The notes under the pieces were generated by a model. The model made no database searches. It saw only the letters and a list, made by a program, of their open reading frames with translations, and had not been told where the DNA came from. A program made the translations under genes and the position numbers. 64,000 nt of DNA from S5-A14a sp050908895 (lineage in GTDB: Bacteria > Bacillota > Clostridia > Peptostreptococcales > Anaerovoracaceae), in NCBI GenBank assembly GCA_050908895.1, contig CP171222.1, positions 1,736,001-1,800,000 of the forward strand, read 5' to 3'. Shown here one piece after another: positions 17,342-26,089 of the stretch (within the stretch, counting starts at the first letter, position 1; each line of letters starts with the position of its first letter).

Positions 17342-18286
17342 TTAACCTTTCATCTCCGAAACAAGTTGCCTTGCTTTTTTACGTCGTTTTGCCTGGCCTG
17401 CCGTAACTATATAAACAAGCATTATAATAGTAACTATGTAGGGTGTCATTGCTGTAATATCCGGAGGAACACCTATACTTTGGAGCCTTAAGCCAAGGGC
17501 ATTCAAAAATCCAAATAACAATGCGGCCAGAAAAACTCTTGGAGGATTAGCCATGCCAAAAATAACACATGCGAATGCAATAAATCCCCTATTTGCACTC
17601 ATCCCTTCCGCAAACATTGTCAAATAACCTAATGACAAATGAGCACCTGCGAAGCCACAAAGTATTCCACACAAAATACTTGCAACAAACTTCATCCTAT
17701 CAGGGTTTATTCCTGCAGTCTCCAAAGATTTTGGATGCTCTCCGGCTGCACGAATCCACATCCCATAAGGCGTTTTATATAGATAGAACCATATCAAAAA
17801 TACAAGAACCCATGTAATATAAACAAAAATAGAATGGTTATTTAGAAGGGGACCAATTACCGGAATGCTCTCCAGCCAGGGCAAATTTATACTTGGTAAC
17901 GGAACAATTCCTTTGTCGGCAAAAGTTCCCTTTACGCCAAATATAGATCTTAGCAAAAATACAGTAGTTCCTGCAGCAAAAGTATTCAAAGCCATACCAA
18001 TAATAAACTCATCACTTTTTAATTTGACTACAAAAACTGCGAAAAAAATTCCTATTGTAATTCCACATAAAACCGCCGCAACAACACCCATGAAAGCATT
18101 TGCCATAGCAAAGCTAACAGCTACTGCCGCAAAGCATCCGACTAACATCATCCCTTCCATGCCTATATTCATAATTCCTGCCTGTTCTGTAAGTAGACCT
18201 CCCATAGCAGCGAGTATTACAGGTGTAGCTGTTCTAAGAGTATTTTGGAAAAGTCCGAGATTAAATATTTCAGATATGTTATTCAT
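17342..18286 (-). CDS. nupQ: Nucleoside ABC transporter permease (NupQ type)
   Basis: The 314-residue membrane protein belongs to the branched-chain-permease-like family used by BmpA-type nucleoside importers. Near the N-terminus it has the conserved EQAGIMNIGMEGMMLVG and several following membrane segments. Start 18286 has AAGGAGGAAAAA directly upstream; the longer frame to 18343 has no such site. It overlaps the preceding permease gene by 8 bp and is last in the operon. With the second permease it should form the membrane channel. The substrate is inferred as purine nucleosides from the Bacillus nupNOPQ operon. Confidence 0.88.
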   Translation of the reverse strand: MNNISEIFNLGLFQNTLRTATPVILAAMGGLLTEQAGIMNIGMEGMMLVGCFAAVAVSFAMANAFMGVVAAVLCGITIGIFFAVFVVKLKSDEFIIGMALNTFAAGTTVFLLRSIFGVKGTFADKGIVPLPSINLPWLESIPVIGPLLNNHSIFVYITWVLVFLIWFYLYKTPYGMWIRAAGEHPKSLETAGINPDRMKFVASILCGILCGFAGAHLSLGYLTMFAEGMSANRGFIAFACVIFGMANPPRVFLAALLFGFLNALGLRLQSIGVPPDITAMTPYIVTIIMLVYIVTAGQAKRRKKARQLVSEMKG

Positions 18287-19343
18287 TATTTTTTCCTCCT
18301 TTATATTTAAGAGACAAGCTCGCAAAATACATCTTAAATCCACCTTGAGCAGCCATTAAAAATATAATAATCGCAAAAATTATTTGTGATATTTCTCCCG
18401 AAATTCCAGTTGACAATTCCATGGCAGAAGCCCCTATTTTCAATACTCCAAAGAAAAAGCTCATTGCGATAATACCAAATGGATTATAATTCATAATCAT
18501 TGCTAGAAGCATCCCATCAAAGTAAAATTCATTACTTATATTTTCAGTAAATCTGCCCTGTATTCCATAGACTTCCATCATACCCACAACTCCACATATC
18601 GCTCCGGAAACAACCATGGAGCAAATCATCATTTTATCACTTTTCAAACCTACAAAATTTGAAAATCTAGGATTCTCACCGGTAACCTTCATTTCAAGTC
18701 CTAAACTCGTTTTGCCCATTACATACCACACAGCGAGTGCTATGGCGGCAGAATAAAACAAAGCCGTGGTCAAGTTCGAAGCTGGGATTAGCTGAGTCAT
18801 TTTATATGTAAATACATTCTCAGTCGCAGACAAAACACCTTTTTCTGTAGTTTTTAGTGGACCGTTTACTAAAAACTTACACAAAAAAATTGCTGCTGAA
18901 TTAAGCATTATTGTGGTAATTACTTCACTGACATTGAATCTAACCCTAAGCCATCCGGGAATCCATGCAAAAGCACCTCCAACTATAGCGCCAACGATTA
19001 AGGCTATAGGTATTACAATAAATACAGGAGCTCCAGCCATAGTTACCCCAACAATTGTAGCTGCTAGTCCTCCCAAATACAACTGTCCCTCACCTCCAAC
19101 ATTGAACATTCCAGTCTTCGCCGCAACTGCCATGGCTAAAGCTGTTAAACACAAGTTCAGAGATTTTGATATTGTATTTCCTAAAACTCTAATATTACCA
19201 AAAACTCCATCTAACATTGCTGAATATCCGTCTATCGGATTATGTCCTGTTGTTACGATAAGAATTCCTCCAATTATAAGAGCTATTGAGATGCTCAGAA
19301 ATAGGGAAATTAAATAAGAATAATCAATTCTAAACTTCTTCAA
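18279..19343 (-). CDS. nupP: Nucleoside ABC transporter permease (NupP type)
   Basis: This 354-residue permease of the same family as its downstream neighbour has about nine membrane segments and the characteristic AAKTGMFNVGGEGQLYLGG motif. The start is TTG 19343 with AGGAGGG 8 bp upstream, overlapping the end of the ATPase gene by 14 bp, so translation is probably coupled. It forms a permease heterodimer with the next gene product by family precedent. Confidence 0.88.
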   Translation of the reverse strand: MKKFRIDYSYLISLFLSISIALIIGGILIVTTGHNPIDGYSAMLDGVFGNIRVLGNTISKSLNLCLTALAMAVAAKTGMFNVGGEGQLYLGGLAATIVGVTMAGAPVFIVIPIALIVGAIVGGAFAWIPGWLRVRFNVSEVITTIMLNSAAIFLCKFLVNGPLKTTEKGVLSATENVFTYKMTQLIPASNLTTALFYSAAIALAVWYVMGKTSLGLEMKVTGENPRFSNFVGLKSDKMMICSMVVSGAICGVVGMMEVYGIQGRFTENISNEFYFDGMLLAMIMNYNPFGIIAMSFFFGVLKIGASAMELSTGISGEISQIIFAIIIFLMAAQGGFKMYFASLSLKYKGGKNNE

Positions 19344-20892
19344 ATTTTTCCCTCCTATCTCCTGTCATATAAAATCCAATGTCCATCTTGCTAATTTCTC
19401 CAATTTTAAATTCACCCGTAATTTTCCCCTCAAAAATAGTGATTATCCTGTCACTAAGTCTAAACACCTCATCCAGGTCTGCACTGGCTAGCAAAATAGC
19501 CGCGCCCTTATTCCTCTTTTCTATTATTTTGTTGTGAATAAACTCCATCGCACCAATATCCACGCCTCGGGTTGGTTGTGCAATTATAAGAGCTGGTGTA
19601 TCATAAGAAAATTCTCTGGCAACTACAACTTTCTGCATATTCCCTCCGGATAAAGACTCAACAGGCGTATTTACACCGGCTCCTCTAATATCAAACTTCT
19701 GAAACATTTCTTTAGCATATCTGACGATTGAAGATTGCTTTAAGTGAATGCCCTTTACAGCGAATTCCTCTTTTCGTTCTTTTCCAATAATAATATTTTC
19801 TAGAATACTTGATTGTCCACTAACACCTGTGGCCATTCTGTCTTCAGGAATATGAGCCAGGCCTTCAGATCTAATTTCACGGGGATTCAATTTAGTTATT
19901 TCTTTCTCACCCAAAAATATCTTGCCTGATTCTATATGTCTCATCCCTGTTATAGCTTCCAATAGTTCACTTTGTCCATTTCCTTCAATCGCTGCAATCC
20001 CAAGGATTTCTCCCTCGTGAACCTCTAAATCTATTCCATTTACAGCCGGCAATCCTCTGTTATCAGCAACATAAAGATTTTCAACTTTAATTTTACATTT
20101 ACCGATTTTTCCTGTTCTAGTTATTTTGTCCAGCAAAATTTCTCTTCCTACCATTATAGAGGCAAGAGTTCGTTCGTTGACATTTTTAGTTTCTTCAACT
20201 CCCACCAATTTACCTTGACGCATAACTCCTACTCTATCGGAAATTGCCATTACTTCATAGAGTTTATGGGTTATTATTATCACCGTCATCTTTATTTCTT
20301 TTACGACCCTTTTTATCACCTGAAAAAGCTCTTCAGTCTCTTTTGGTGTCAAAACAGCTGTAGGCTCGTCTAATATTAGGACATCTGCGCCCCTGTAAAG
20401 CGTTTTTAAAATTTCCACCCTTTGTTGTATACCAACGCTGGTTTCTCTTATAATATCGGCAGGATTTACTGTAAGACCATACTCTTTAACTAATTCTTCG
20501 GTTATTTTAATCGCTTCTTTCTCATCATATATAAACCCGGCTTTTTTAGGCTCCTTGCTTAAAACAATATTCTGAGCTACGGTGAAAGATGGAACCAACA
20601 TAAAGTGCTGGTGAACCATGCCTATACCTTTTGAAATTGCTGTGCTCGGATGAAAATGATCAATTTTTTCGCCTTTAATTATTAAATCTCCTGATGTAGG
20701 GGTGTTTATGCCATACAAAATATTCATTAAAGTACTCTTTCCAGCACCATTTTCACCTACTAATGCAAAGATTTCCCCTTTTTTTATTTTTAAGGAAACA
20801 TCTTCATTTGCAAGTACACCTGGAAATTCCATAGAAATATTTTTAAATTCGACTATATTCTCTAGTTCTTTTGTTTTATTATTTAACTCCAA
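19330..20892 (-). CDS. nupO: Nucleoside ABC transporter ATPase, double domain (NupO type)
   Basis: The 520-residue protein has two fused ABC ATPase domains. The first has an intact Walker A, GENGAGKST (46-54), and Walker B DVLILDEPTAVL. The second has the degenerate P-loop EGNGQSELLEAI and the signature SGGNMQKVVVARE, the usual pattern for sugar and nucleoside importers of this class. The start is TTG 20892 after AAGGAG with 9 bp spacing. An attenuator-like hairpin separates it from the binding-protein gene. Confidence 0.9.
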   Translation of the reverse strand: MELNNKTKELENIVEFKNISMEFPGVLANEDVSLKIKKGEIFALVGENGAGKSTLMNILYGINTPTSGDLIIKGEKIDHFHPSTAISKGIGMVHQHFMLVPSFTVAQNIVLSKEPKKAGFIYDEKEAIKITEELVKEYGLTVNPADIIRETSVGIQQRVEILKTLYRGADVLILDEPTAVLTPKETEELFQVIKRVVKEIKMTVIIITHKLYEVMAISDRVGVMRQGKLVGVEETKNVNERTLASIMVGREILLDKITRTGKIGKCKIKVENLYVADNRGLPAVNGIDLEVHEGEILGIAAIEGNGQSELLEAITGMRHIESGKIFLGEKEITKLNPREIRSEGLAHIPEDRMATGVSGQSSILENIIIGKERKEEFAVKGIHLKQSSIVRYAKEMFQKFDIRGAGVNTPVESLSGGNMQKVVVAREFSYDTPALIIAQPTRGVDIGAMEFIHNKIIEKRNKGAAILLASADLDEVFRLSDRIITIFEGKITGEFKIGEISKMDIGFYMTGDRREKFEEV

Positions 20893-20907
20893 ATGTTAAC
20901 ACTCCTT

Positions 20908-20934
20908 AAAAACTCCCTACATCTTTGCAGGGAG
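20908..20934 (-). terminator. Attenuator-like hairpin between bmpA and the transporter ATPase gene
   Basis: CTCCCT/AGGGAG form a 6-bp stem with a 10-base loop, followed on the minus strand by TTTTT. Partial termination here would give more binding protein than transporter, a common arrangement in ABC import operons. Confidence 0.65.
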
Positions 20935-20966
20935 CCTAAAATAACAATATTTGCTTCTACATAATA

Positions 20967-21974
20967 TTACTGTCGAGCAGTATCCACTTTAATCTTACCT
21001 TCGACAATTTCTTTCTGAATAGCTTCTGCTTCTTTCTTGATCTCATCAGAAACCTGCTGGGGTGCATCTTTTTGTCCGTATGCTACTGAAATAAATCCTG
21101 TTGCCATATCAGCTATCCAAGTCTTATTGCCATCCCATTTTTTATCTTTTACATACTTGCTCACTATTGAATAAATTGATTCATCTACATTCTTTACCAT
21201 AGAACAAATGATAGTATCAGGTGCAATATATTTCTGGTCGGAATCAACGCCCACAACGTAGAATCCACCTTCCTTACCGGCTTCTATTACCCCGGATCCA
21301 GAGTTACCTGCTACCGCAAAAATAACATCTGCACCTTTGCTGTGAAGTGCCTGAGCACTTTCCTTTCCTTGAGCCGGATCTTCAAAATCTCCTACGTAAT
21401 TTTTTACGACCTTAATATCCGGATTAGCTTTCTTAGCTCCCTGTTCATATCCTACTATAAAGTCATTTATAGTAGACATGTCCTGTCCACCTACAGCTCC
21501 TATCGTTCCGGTTTTGCTCATTTTAGCTGCAATATAACCCACTAGGTATGATCCTTCATTTTGTGCATAGTTAACGTACAGCAAATTCTCATGATTTTTC
21601 TTGCCTGCATTATCAATCCAAATAAATTTTTTATCCGGATAATCGTCCGAAACCTTCTCAATATCACCAAATTCCCAACCTACAGGTATTATTATGTCAG
21701 CTTTATCTGCCGCATTTCTCATCTGTTGCTCAAAATTTTCACCTCTACATTCTATTGTCATCGGCGAAACAAGGCCTTCTTTTTCAAGTTTATCAAGACC
21801 AGCCTTTGAAGAATCATAGAAAGATCTATCTCCAAAGCCATCTGCTACTACCACTGCAACAACAGGTTTTCCATCTTTACCTGATCCACCTTCTTTTTTC
21901 TTCCCGCAACCTGAAAGTAGGGTAAGAGAAATTATCATAATAACTGAAAATGCTATAACTAAAATTTTTTTCAT
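20967..21974 (-). CDS. nupN: BmpA/Med-family nucleoside-binding lipoprotein
   Basis: This is the substrate-binding lipoprotein of the ABC importer encoded downstream. The 335-residue protein has a signal peptide and lipobox TLLSGC (C23). The BmpA fold is visible in DGFGDRSFYDSSKAGLDKLE, the sensor region GAVGGQDMSTINDFIVGYEQG, FAVAGNSGSGVIEAG and VVGVDSDQKYIAPDTI, all typical of this purine-nucleoside-binding family. The Gly/Lys-rich linker after C23 fits a tethered surface protein. GGAGGAAAAG precedes the ATG. A TATAAT lies 30-40 bp upstream but without a convincing -35. Confidence 0.88.
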   Translation of the reverse strand: MKKILVIAFSVIMIISLTLLSGCGKKKEGGSGKDGKPVVAVVVADGFGDRSFYDSSKAGLDKLEKEGLVSPMTIECRGENFEQQMRNAADKADIIIPVGWEFGDIEKVSDDYPDKKFIWIDNAGKKNHENLLYVNYAQNEGSYLVGYIAAKMSKTGTIGAVGGQDMSTINDFIVGYEQGAKKANPDIKVVKNYVGDFEDPAQGKESAQALHSKGADVIFAVAGNSGSGVIEAGKEGGFYVVGVDSDQKYIAPDTIICSMVKNVDESIYSIVSKYVKDKKWDGNKTWIADMATGFISVAYGQKDAPQQVSDEIKKEAEAIQKEIVEGKIKVDTARQ

Positions 21975-22021
21975 GAATCTTTTCCTCCGGTATTTTGTAC
22001 TGAAAATTATACAATAACAGA

Positions 22022-22243
22022 CTAATTATCTGTCATGCCCTTTTTAATCTTTTCTATGTCCGCTTCAGATAAAGTGCAGCTATCAGTATCTCCTCCGCAT
22101 CCAGTGCATCCCATACCGCAGCCTTTCTTTACGCCTTTACCATCATTATTTTTATCTCCAATAAATACCATCGCAAAACCGGCTACAGCAATTACAAGAG
22201 CCGCTACAACTATATATCCTATGTGACTTAGAAAATATTCCAT
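22022..22243 (-). CDS. Small Cys-rich single-pass membrane protein
   Basis: This 73-residue protein has one N-terminal membrane segment (about 7-28) and a short tail with the cluster CGMGCTGCGGDTDSC (C42, C46, C49, C56), then an acidic/lysine end. It resembles the small Cys-rich membrane proteins found beside FeoB, but no feoB is present. The ATG follows the GGGtGRT gene stop directly, so the two are translationally linked. The four cysteines could hold a metal or Fe-S cluster or take part in thiol exchange; its actual function is unknown. Confidence 0.85.
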   Translation of the reverse strand: MEYFLSHIGYIVVAALVIAVAGFAMVFIGDKNNDGKGVKKGCGMGCTGCGGDTDSCTLSEADIEKIKKGMTDN

Positions 22244-23242
22244 TTATTTACTTCCTTCCTGTATAGCAACCGAGGTTGCAACAGTAGCACCAACAATTGG
22301 ATTATTACCCATACCAATGAACCCCATCATTTCCACGTGAGCCGGAACTGATGAACTGCCTGCAAACTGTGCATCAGAGTGCATCCTGCCCATAGTGTCG
22401 GTCATACCATATGAAGCAGGACCTGCTGCCATATTATCCGGGTGAAGAGTTCTTCCTGTTCCGCCGCCTGAGGCTACAGAAAAATACTTCTCTCCCATTT
22501 CTATTTTTTCTTTTTTGTATGTACCAGCTACAGGATGCTGAAATCTAGTAGGGTTAGTTGAATTGCCGGTGATGGAGATATCAACACCCGCGTGGTGCAT
22601 AATTGCAACGCCTTCTCTTACATCATTTGCACCATAGCATTTTACCTTGCCTCTCTCCCCCTTTGAATATTGCATCTGTTCTACAATTTCTAAATCTCCT
22701 GAATGATAGTCAAATTCTGTCTGAACATATGTAAATCCATTAATTCTTGAAATAATCTTAGCTGCATCCTTTCCAAGTCCGTTGAGAACAACCCTAAGCG
22801 GGTTTGATCTAACCTTATTAGCAGAATTTGCAATTCCAATAGCACCCTCTGCAGCGGCAAAAGATTCATGTCCGGCAAGGAAACAGAAACAATCGGTTTT
22901 TTCATTTAAAAGCATTGAAGCTAGGTTTCCGTGACCTATTCCAACTTTCCTATCCTCAGCAACAGATCCCGAAATACAAAATGCCTGAAGACCTTCCCCA
23001 ATAGCTCTGGCAGCATCAACTGCACTGAAAGCTTCCTTCTTGATTGCTATTGCGGCACCTAAAGTATAAGCCCAACATGCATCCTCAAAACAAATTCTCT
23101 GGACACCTTTAACCAGCTCCATTGGATTAAAACCTCTATCTAAACATAACTGCCTTGCTTCTTCAAAATCTTTAATTCCATACTCAGCCATGACACGGTT
23201 TATTTTGTCGATTCTTCTTTCGTAATTTTCAAAAGTTGCCAT
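22244..23242 (-). CDS. GGGtGRT family protein
   Basis: This 332-residue protein belongs to the GGGtGRT family, named for the motif SVASGGGTGRTLHPDN (GGGTGRT at 259-265). It is a soluble protein with seven cysteines (33, 51, 56, 89, 118, 120, 202), a His-containing stretch VAIMHHAGVDISITGN and a C-terminal GFIGMGNNPIVGATVATSVA. I know of no established biochemical function for the family. It lies 12 bp after a NifU-like scaffold gene, a pairing that recurs in anaerobes and suggests a role with Fe-S clusters or another metal cofactor; that is inference. No fold or ligand can be read from the sequence alone. Confidence 0.88.
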   Translation of the reverse strand: MATFENYERRIDKINRVMAEYGIKDFEEARQLCLDRGFNPMELVKGVQRICFEDACWAYTLGAAIAIKKEAFSAVDAARAIGEGLQAFCISGSVAEDRKVGIGHGNLASMLLNEKTDCFCFLAGHESFAAAEGAIGIANSANKVRSNPLRVVLNGLGKDAAKIISRINGFTYVQTEFDYHSGDLEIVEQMQYSKGERGKVKCYGANDVREGVAIMHHAGVDISITGNSTNPTRFQHPVAGTYKKEKIEMGEKYFSVASGGGTGRTLHPDNMAAGPASYGMTDTMGRMHSDAQFAGSSSVPAHVEMMGFIGMGNNPIVGATVATSVAIQEGSK

Positions 23243-23254
23243 TATAAATACCCC

Positions 23255-23947
23255 CTATTCATGCCTTGGATCAATGTACTTAACTGCTTCATCAAAACGT
23301 CCATAAGTTCCTGTTGCTTCATCAAAAGCTTCCTTATGTGGTTTCCCTGACTTGATAAGTTCGAGCATTTTACCTAAATTTACATACTTATAACCTATGA
23401 TATTATTGTCTTCATCCAAGGCTTGTTCTAGAATATAGCCTTCTGCAATTTCCAGGTATCGTGGCCCCTTCAAGTCTGTAGAATATATAGTAGCAACTTG
23501 ACTTCTGATATTCTTTCCAAGATCTTCAAGACCTGATCCTACCGCTAGGCCTCCTTCTGAAAATGCAGACTGGGTCCTTCCGTAAACAATCTGCAAGAAT
23601 AGTTCCCTCATTGCTGTATTGATTGCATCACATACAAGGTCTGTATTTAAAGCTTCTAAAATTGTTTTTCCTGTTAATATTTCACCAGCCATAGCAGCTG
23701 AATGAGTCATTCCTGAACATCCTATACACTCAACAAGTGCCTCTTGTATAACTCCATTTTTTACATTCAAAGTAAGCTTACATGCTCCTTGTTGCGGTGC
23801 ACACCATCCAACCCCGTGAGTAAGACCCGAAATATCAGTAATATCCTTTGCTTGAACCCATTTCCCTTCTTCAGGTATAGGTGCGGGGCCATGGTTAGCT
23901 CCCTTGTTGACTATACACATCTCCTCAATCTCTTTCGTATAAATCAT
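23255..23947 (-). CDS. NifU/IscU-like Fe-S scaffold protein paired with GGGtGRT
   Basis: The 230-residue protein contains a NifU N-terminal-like core. ECIGCSGMTHSAAMAGEILTGKT (C74, C77) matches the second-cysteine region of IscU, but the usual first motif (CGD) is replaced by GWCAPQQGAC (C49, C56). Extra cysteines stand at 11 and 106. It has about 90 residues more than IscU, mostly after the core. Start 23947 has AAGGAGG 5 bp upstream; an ATG at 23965 would place that site inside the coding region. It is the first gene of the cassette. It may build or carry an Fe-S cluster for the GGGtGRT protein, which is inference. Confidence 0.85.
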   Translation of the reverse strand: MIYTKEIEEMCIVNKGANHGPAPIPEEGKWVQAKDITDISGLTHGVGWCAPQQGACKLTLNVKNGVIQEALVECIGCSGMTHSAAMAGEILTGKTILEALNTDLVCDAINTAMRELFLQIVYGRTQSAFSEGGLAVGSGLEDLGKNIRSQVATIYSTDLKGPRYLEIAEGYILEQALDEDNNIIGYKYVNLGKMLELIKSGKPHKEAFDEATGTYGRFDEAVKYIDPRHE

Positions 23948-23977
23948 GTGGTCCTCCTTCTCCATTTTTATAGGTTT

Positions 23978-24006
23978 AGTATAGCATTTAACTCCTACTT
24001 TTTCAA
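23978..24006 (-). promoter_or_regulatory. Strong promoter for the NifU-like/GGGtGRT cassette
   Basis: On the minus strand TTGAAA (24001-24006), a 17-bp spacer ending in TGC and TATACT (23978-23983) form a near-consensus promoter with an extended -10. The -35 lies in the last codons of coaBC, so the cassette has its own start about 25 bases before the ATG. Confidence 0.8.
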
Positions 24007-25197
24007 TATAGCAATGCTTAGTAATCTATCTATTATTCTCTCTGCAACCTCTGCTTTTGTAAGGAGTTCAAGTTCCTCGTATCCATCTTCTGAAATAAGG
24101 GTCACAAGATTCGTATCCGTTCCAAAACCTGCTCCGCTATCCTTGAGATTATTAGCAACTATTAGATCTGCGTTTTTCTTGTATAATTTCTTTGTTGAAT
24201 TTTCTATCAAGTTCTCTGTTTCCATTGAAAATCCACAAACTACTTGCTCAGGTGATTTATTCTCACCTAAATATTTGAGTATATCAGTCGTCCTAGTAAG
24301 AGGTATACACATGTCATCATCGCTTTTCTTAACCTTATTATCAGCCACTCTCACAGGTCTATAATCTGCCACAGCTGCAGCCTTTATTATAATATCTGCA
24401 CCAGGTGCCAGTTTCTGACATACTGTAAACATGTCTTCAGCAGAAGGTGTGTCCACAACCTGAATGAACTCCGGTGCTTTCGCAGTAGTCGAAGCCTTGC
24501 AAACTGTTACCTTAGCACCTCTTAGCATACATTCCTTCGCTAACGAAAGTCCCATTTTTCCGCTAGAATGATTTGTTAGGAATCTTACAGGATCTATCGC
24601 TTCTCTTGTTGCTCCAGCTGTAATTAGGACCTTCATACCAATCATATCTTTCGATTTAGCAATTTCTCTTTCTATATATGACAAAATATTCTCGGGCTCA
24701 GGCATCTTCCCAACCCCCACATCTCCGCAAGCCAAATGTCCTGAATTAGCAGGCATAACGGTTATTCCCATATTTTCTAACTTATCCATATTTTCCTGAG
24801 TAATTTGATTGTTGTACATCTGCGTATTCATCGCGGGTACCACAAGCTTAGGACATGTTGATGCCAAAAAAGTGGTTGTTAACATGTTATCAGCCAATCC
24901 ATGGACCAGCTTAGCTATTGTATTTGCAGTAGCCGGTGCTACAACGAAAATATCAGCTCTCTTAGCCAGAGAAATATGCTCTACTTCATAGTTAAAGTTC
25001 CTGTCAAAGGTATCAACTATAGCCTTATTTTTAGTAATAGCTTCAAAGGTTTCCTGTGTAATAAAATGAGTAGCTCCTTTTGTCATAAGTACGTTAACAT
25101 TTGCTCCCTTTTTTACAAGTGTGCTTGCTAGTGAAGCTATTTTGTATGCGGCAATGCCTCCTGTAACTCCTAAAATAACGGTTTTACCCTTAAACAT
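23995..25197 (-). CDS. coaBC: Bifunctional phosphopantothenoylcysteine decarboxylase / phosphopantothenate-cysteine ligase
   Basis: CoaBC makes 4'-phosphopantetheine for coenzyme A in two steps. The N-terminal half is the FMN-dependent CoaC decarboxylase, with GVTGGIAAYKIASL at the start and the substrate-binding PAMNTQMYNN. The C-terminal half is the CoaB ligase, starting near VLITAGATREAIDPVRFLTN and containing AAVADYRP and the nucleotide-contact KKSDDD. The 400 residues match the fused family. AGGAGATAAAAT precedes the ATG. It stands between the infC operon terminator and the GGGtGRT cassette promoter. Confidence 0.96.
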   Translation of the reverse strand: MFKGKTVILGVTGGIAAYKIASLASTLVKKGANVNVLMTKGATHFITQETFEAITKNKAIVDTFDRNFNYEVEHISLAKRADIFVVAPATANTIAKLVHGLADNMLTTTFLASTCPKLVVPAMNTQMYNNQITQENMDKLENMGITVMPANSGHLACGDVGVGKMPEPENILSYIEREIAKSKDMIGMKVLITAGATREAIDPVRFLTNHSSGKMGLSLAKECMLRGAKVTVCKASTTAKAPEFIQVVDTPSAEDMFTVCQKLAPGADIIIKAAAVADYRPVRVADNKVKKSDDDMCIPLTRTTDILKYLGENKSPEQVVCGFSMETENLIENSTKKLYKKNADLIVANNLKDSGAGFGTDTNLVTLISEDGYEELELLTKAEVAERIIDRLLSIAILKK

Positions 25198-25282
25198 ATT
25201 TTATCTCCTCGCGTTACATAAATTTTTTAACTTTTCTTATTGTATCATGTTTTTCATATATTCTCGATACATTTATAAAAAA

Positions 25283-25316
25283 ACCGTGTTTAAAGAGTTT
25301 AATCTAAAAACACGGT
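25283..25316 (-). terminator. Terminator of the infC-rpmI-rplT operon
   Basis: ACCGTGTTT and AAACACGGT (25283-25291, 25308-25316) form a 9-bp perfect stem followed on the minus strand by TTTTTTTAT. It is a textbook intrinsic terminator. Confidence 0.92.
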
Positions 25317-25329
25317 CTTGTTCGCATAT

Positions 25330-25360
25330 TTGTGGTTCAAATCTGTGCAGTGAGCCACAA
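25330..25360 (-). other. Hairpin in the rplT 3' untranslated region
   Basis: TTGTGGTTCA and TGAGCCACAA pair over 10 bp (one G-U on one strand) around an 11-base loop, 14 bases before the operon terminator. It lacks a U tract. It may stabilise the transcript end or a processed 3' RNA. It contains GGTTCAAATC, which mimics a tRNA T arm, but no tRNA fold surrounds it. Confidence 0.4.
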
Positions 25361-25405
25361 CATCAGATTAATTTTAAAATTTTCTCCTTAAATAGGAACC
25401 GAGCC

Positions 25406-25762
25406 CTATTTAAGTGCAGCCTTTGCCGCATCACATAAAGCGGTGAAAGCTTTTGCATCATGAATTGCAAGCTCAGAAAGCATCTTTCTATTGATTTCAA
25501 CATTTGCCTTCTTAAGTCCATTCATTAATTTGCTGTAAGAGATGTCATTCATTCTTGCAGCTGCATTAATTCTTGCGATCCACATCTTTCTATACTGTCT
25601 CTTCTTCTGCTTTCTTCCGATGTATGCGGAACGAAGTGACCTCATCACTGCAGGGTTCGCAGCTCTAAAAACTCTGCTTTTAGCACCATAGAAGCCCTTA
25701 GCCAGCTTTAAAATCTTTTTATGTTTCTTTTTTGCGTTTACAGCACCTTTAACTCTTGCCAT
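25406..25762 (-). CDS. rplT: 50S ribosomal protein L20
   Basis: The 118-residue basic protein with MARVKGAVNAKKKHKKILKL and RKQKKRQYRKMWIARINAAAR is unmistakably L20, of normal length. L20 binds 23S rRNA and, in Firmicutes, represses its own operon through the mRNA leader. AGGAGGTAAGAA precedes the ATG. It is last in infC-rpmI-rplT, 10 bp after rpmI. Confidence 0.98.
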   Translation of the reverse strand: MARVKGAVNAKKKHKKILKLAKGFYGAKSRVFRAANPAVMRSLRSAYIGRKQKKRQYRKMWIARINAAARMNDISYSKLMNGLKKANVEINRKMLSELAIHDAKAFTALCDAAKAALK

Positions 25763-25772
25763 TTCTTACCTC

Positions 25773-25973
25773 CTATTTACCCATTGCTCTCAGCATTCTC
25801 TTATGGTCTGCAGATGTCATTATAGTTGACTTTCTAAGACCTCTTTTTCTTTTAGCAGCTTTCTTGGTAAGAATGTGACTCTTAAATGCTTTAAATCTCT
25901 TGATTTTTCCGCTTCCAGTTAACTTTAGTCTCTTCTTTGCCCCTCTATGGGACTTCATCTTATTCTTTGCCAT
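25773..25973 (-). CDS. rpmI: 50S ribosomal protein L35
   Basis: The 66-residue basic protein MAKNKMKSHRGAKKRLKLTG has the standard L35 start and length. The start at 25973 has GGAGGAAAGAAA upstream; a longer frame to 26009 begins with non-homologous residues and is rejected. It is the middle gene of the infC operon. Confidence 0.97.
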   Translation of the reverse strand: MAKNKMKSHRGAKKRLKLTGSGKIKRFKAFKSHILTKKAAKRKRGLRKSTIMTSADHKRMLRAMGK

Positions 25974-26089
25974 TTTCTTTCCTCCTAATAAACCCTTGCA
26001 GCATGGCACAAAATATCGACATCCGAATACGGTTTATCGGCTTTTCTACTGCTTCGGTATCTATAAGTTACATCTGTCTATACAAAAGG

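Noticed and set aside
18287..18343. N-terminal extension of the NupQ permease
   Set aside because: It reads MDLRCILRACLLNIKEEKI with no ribosome-binding site and overlaps the upstream permease end; ATG 18286 has AAGGAGG.
25330..25360. Possible tRNA because of a GGTTCAAATC arm
   Set aside because: No acceptor, D or anticodon arm can be drawn around it; it is a simple hairpin.
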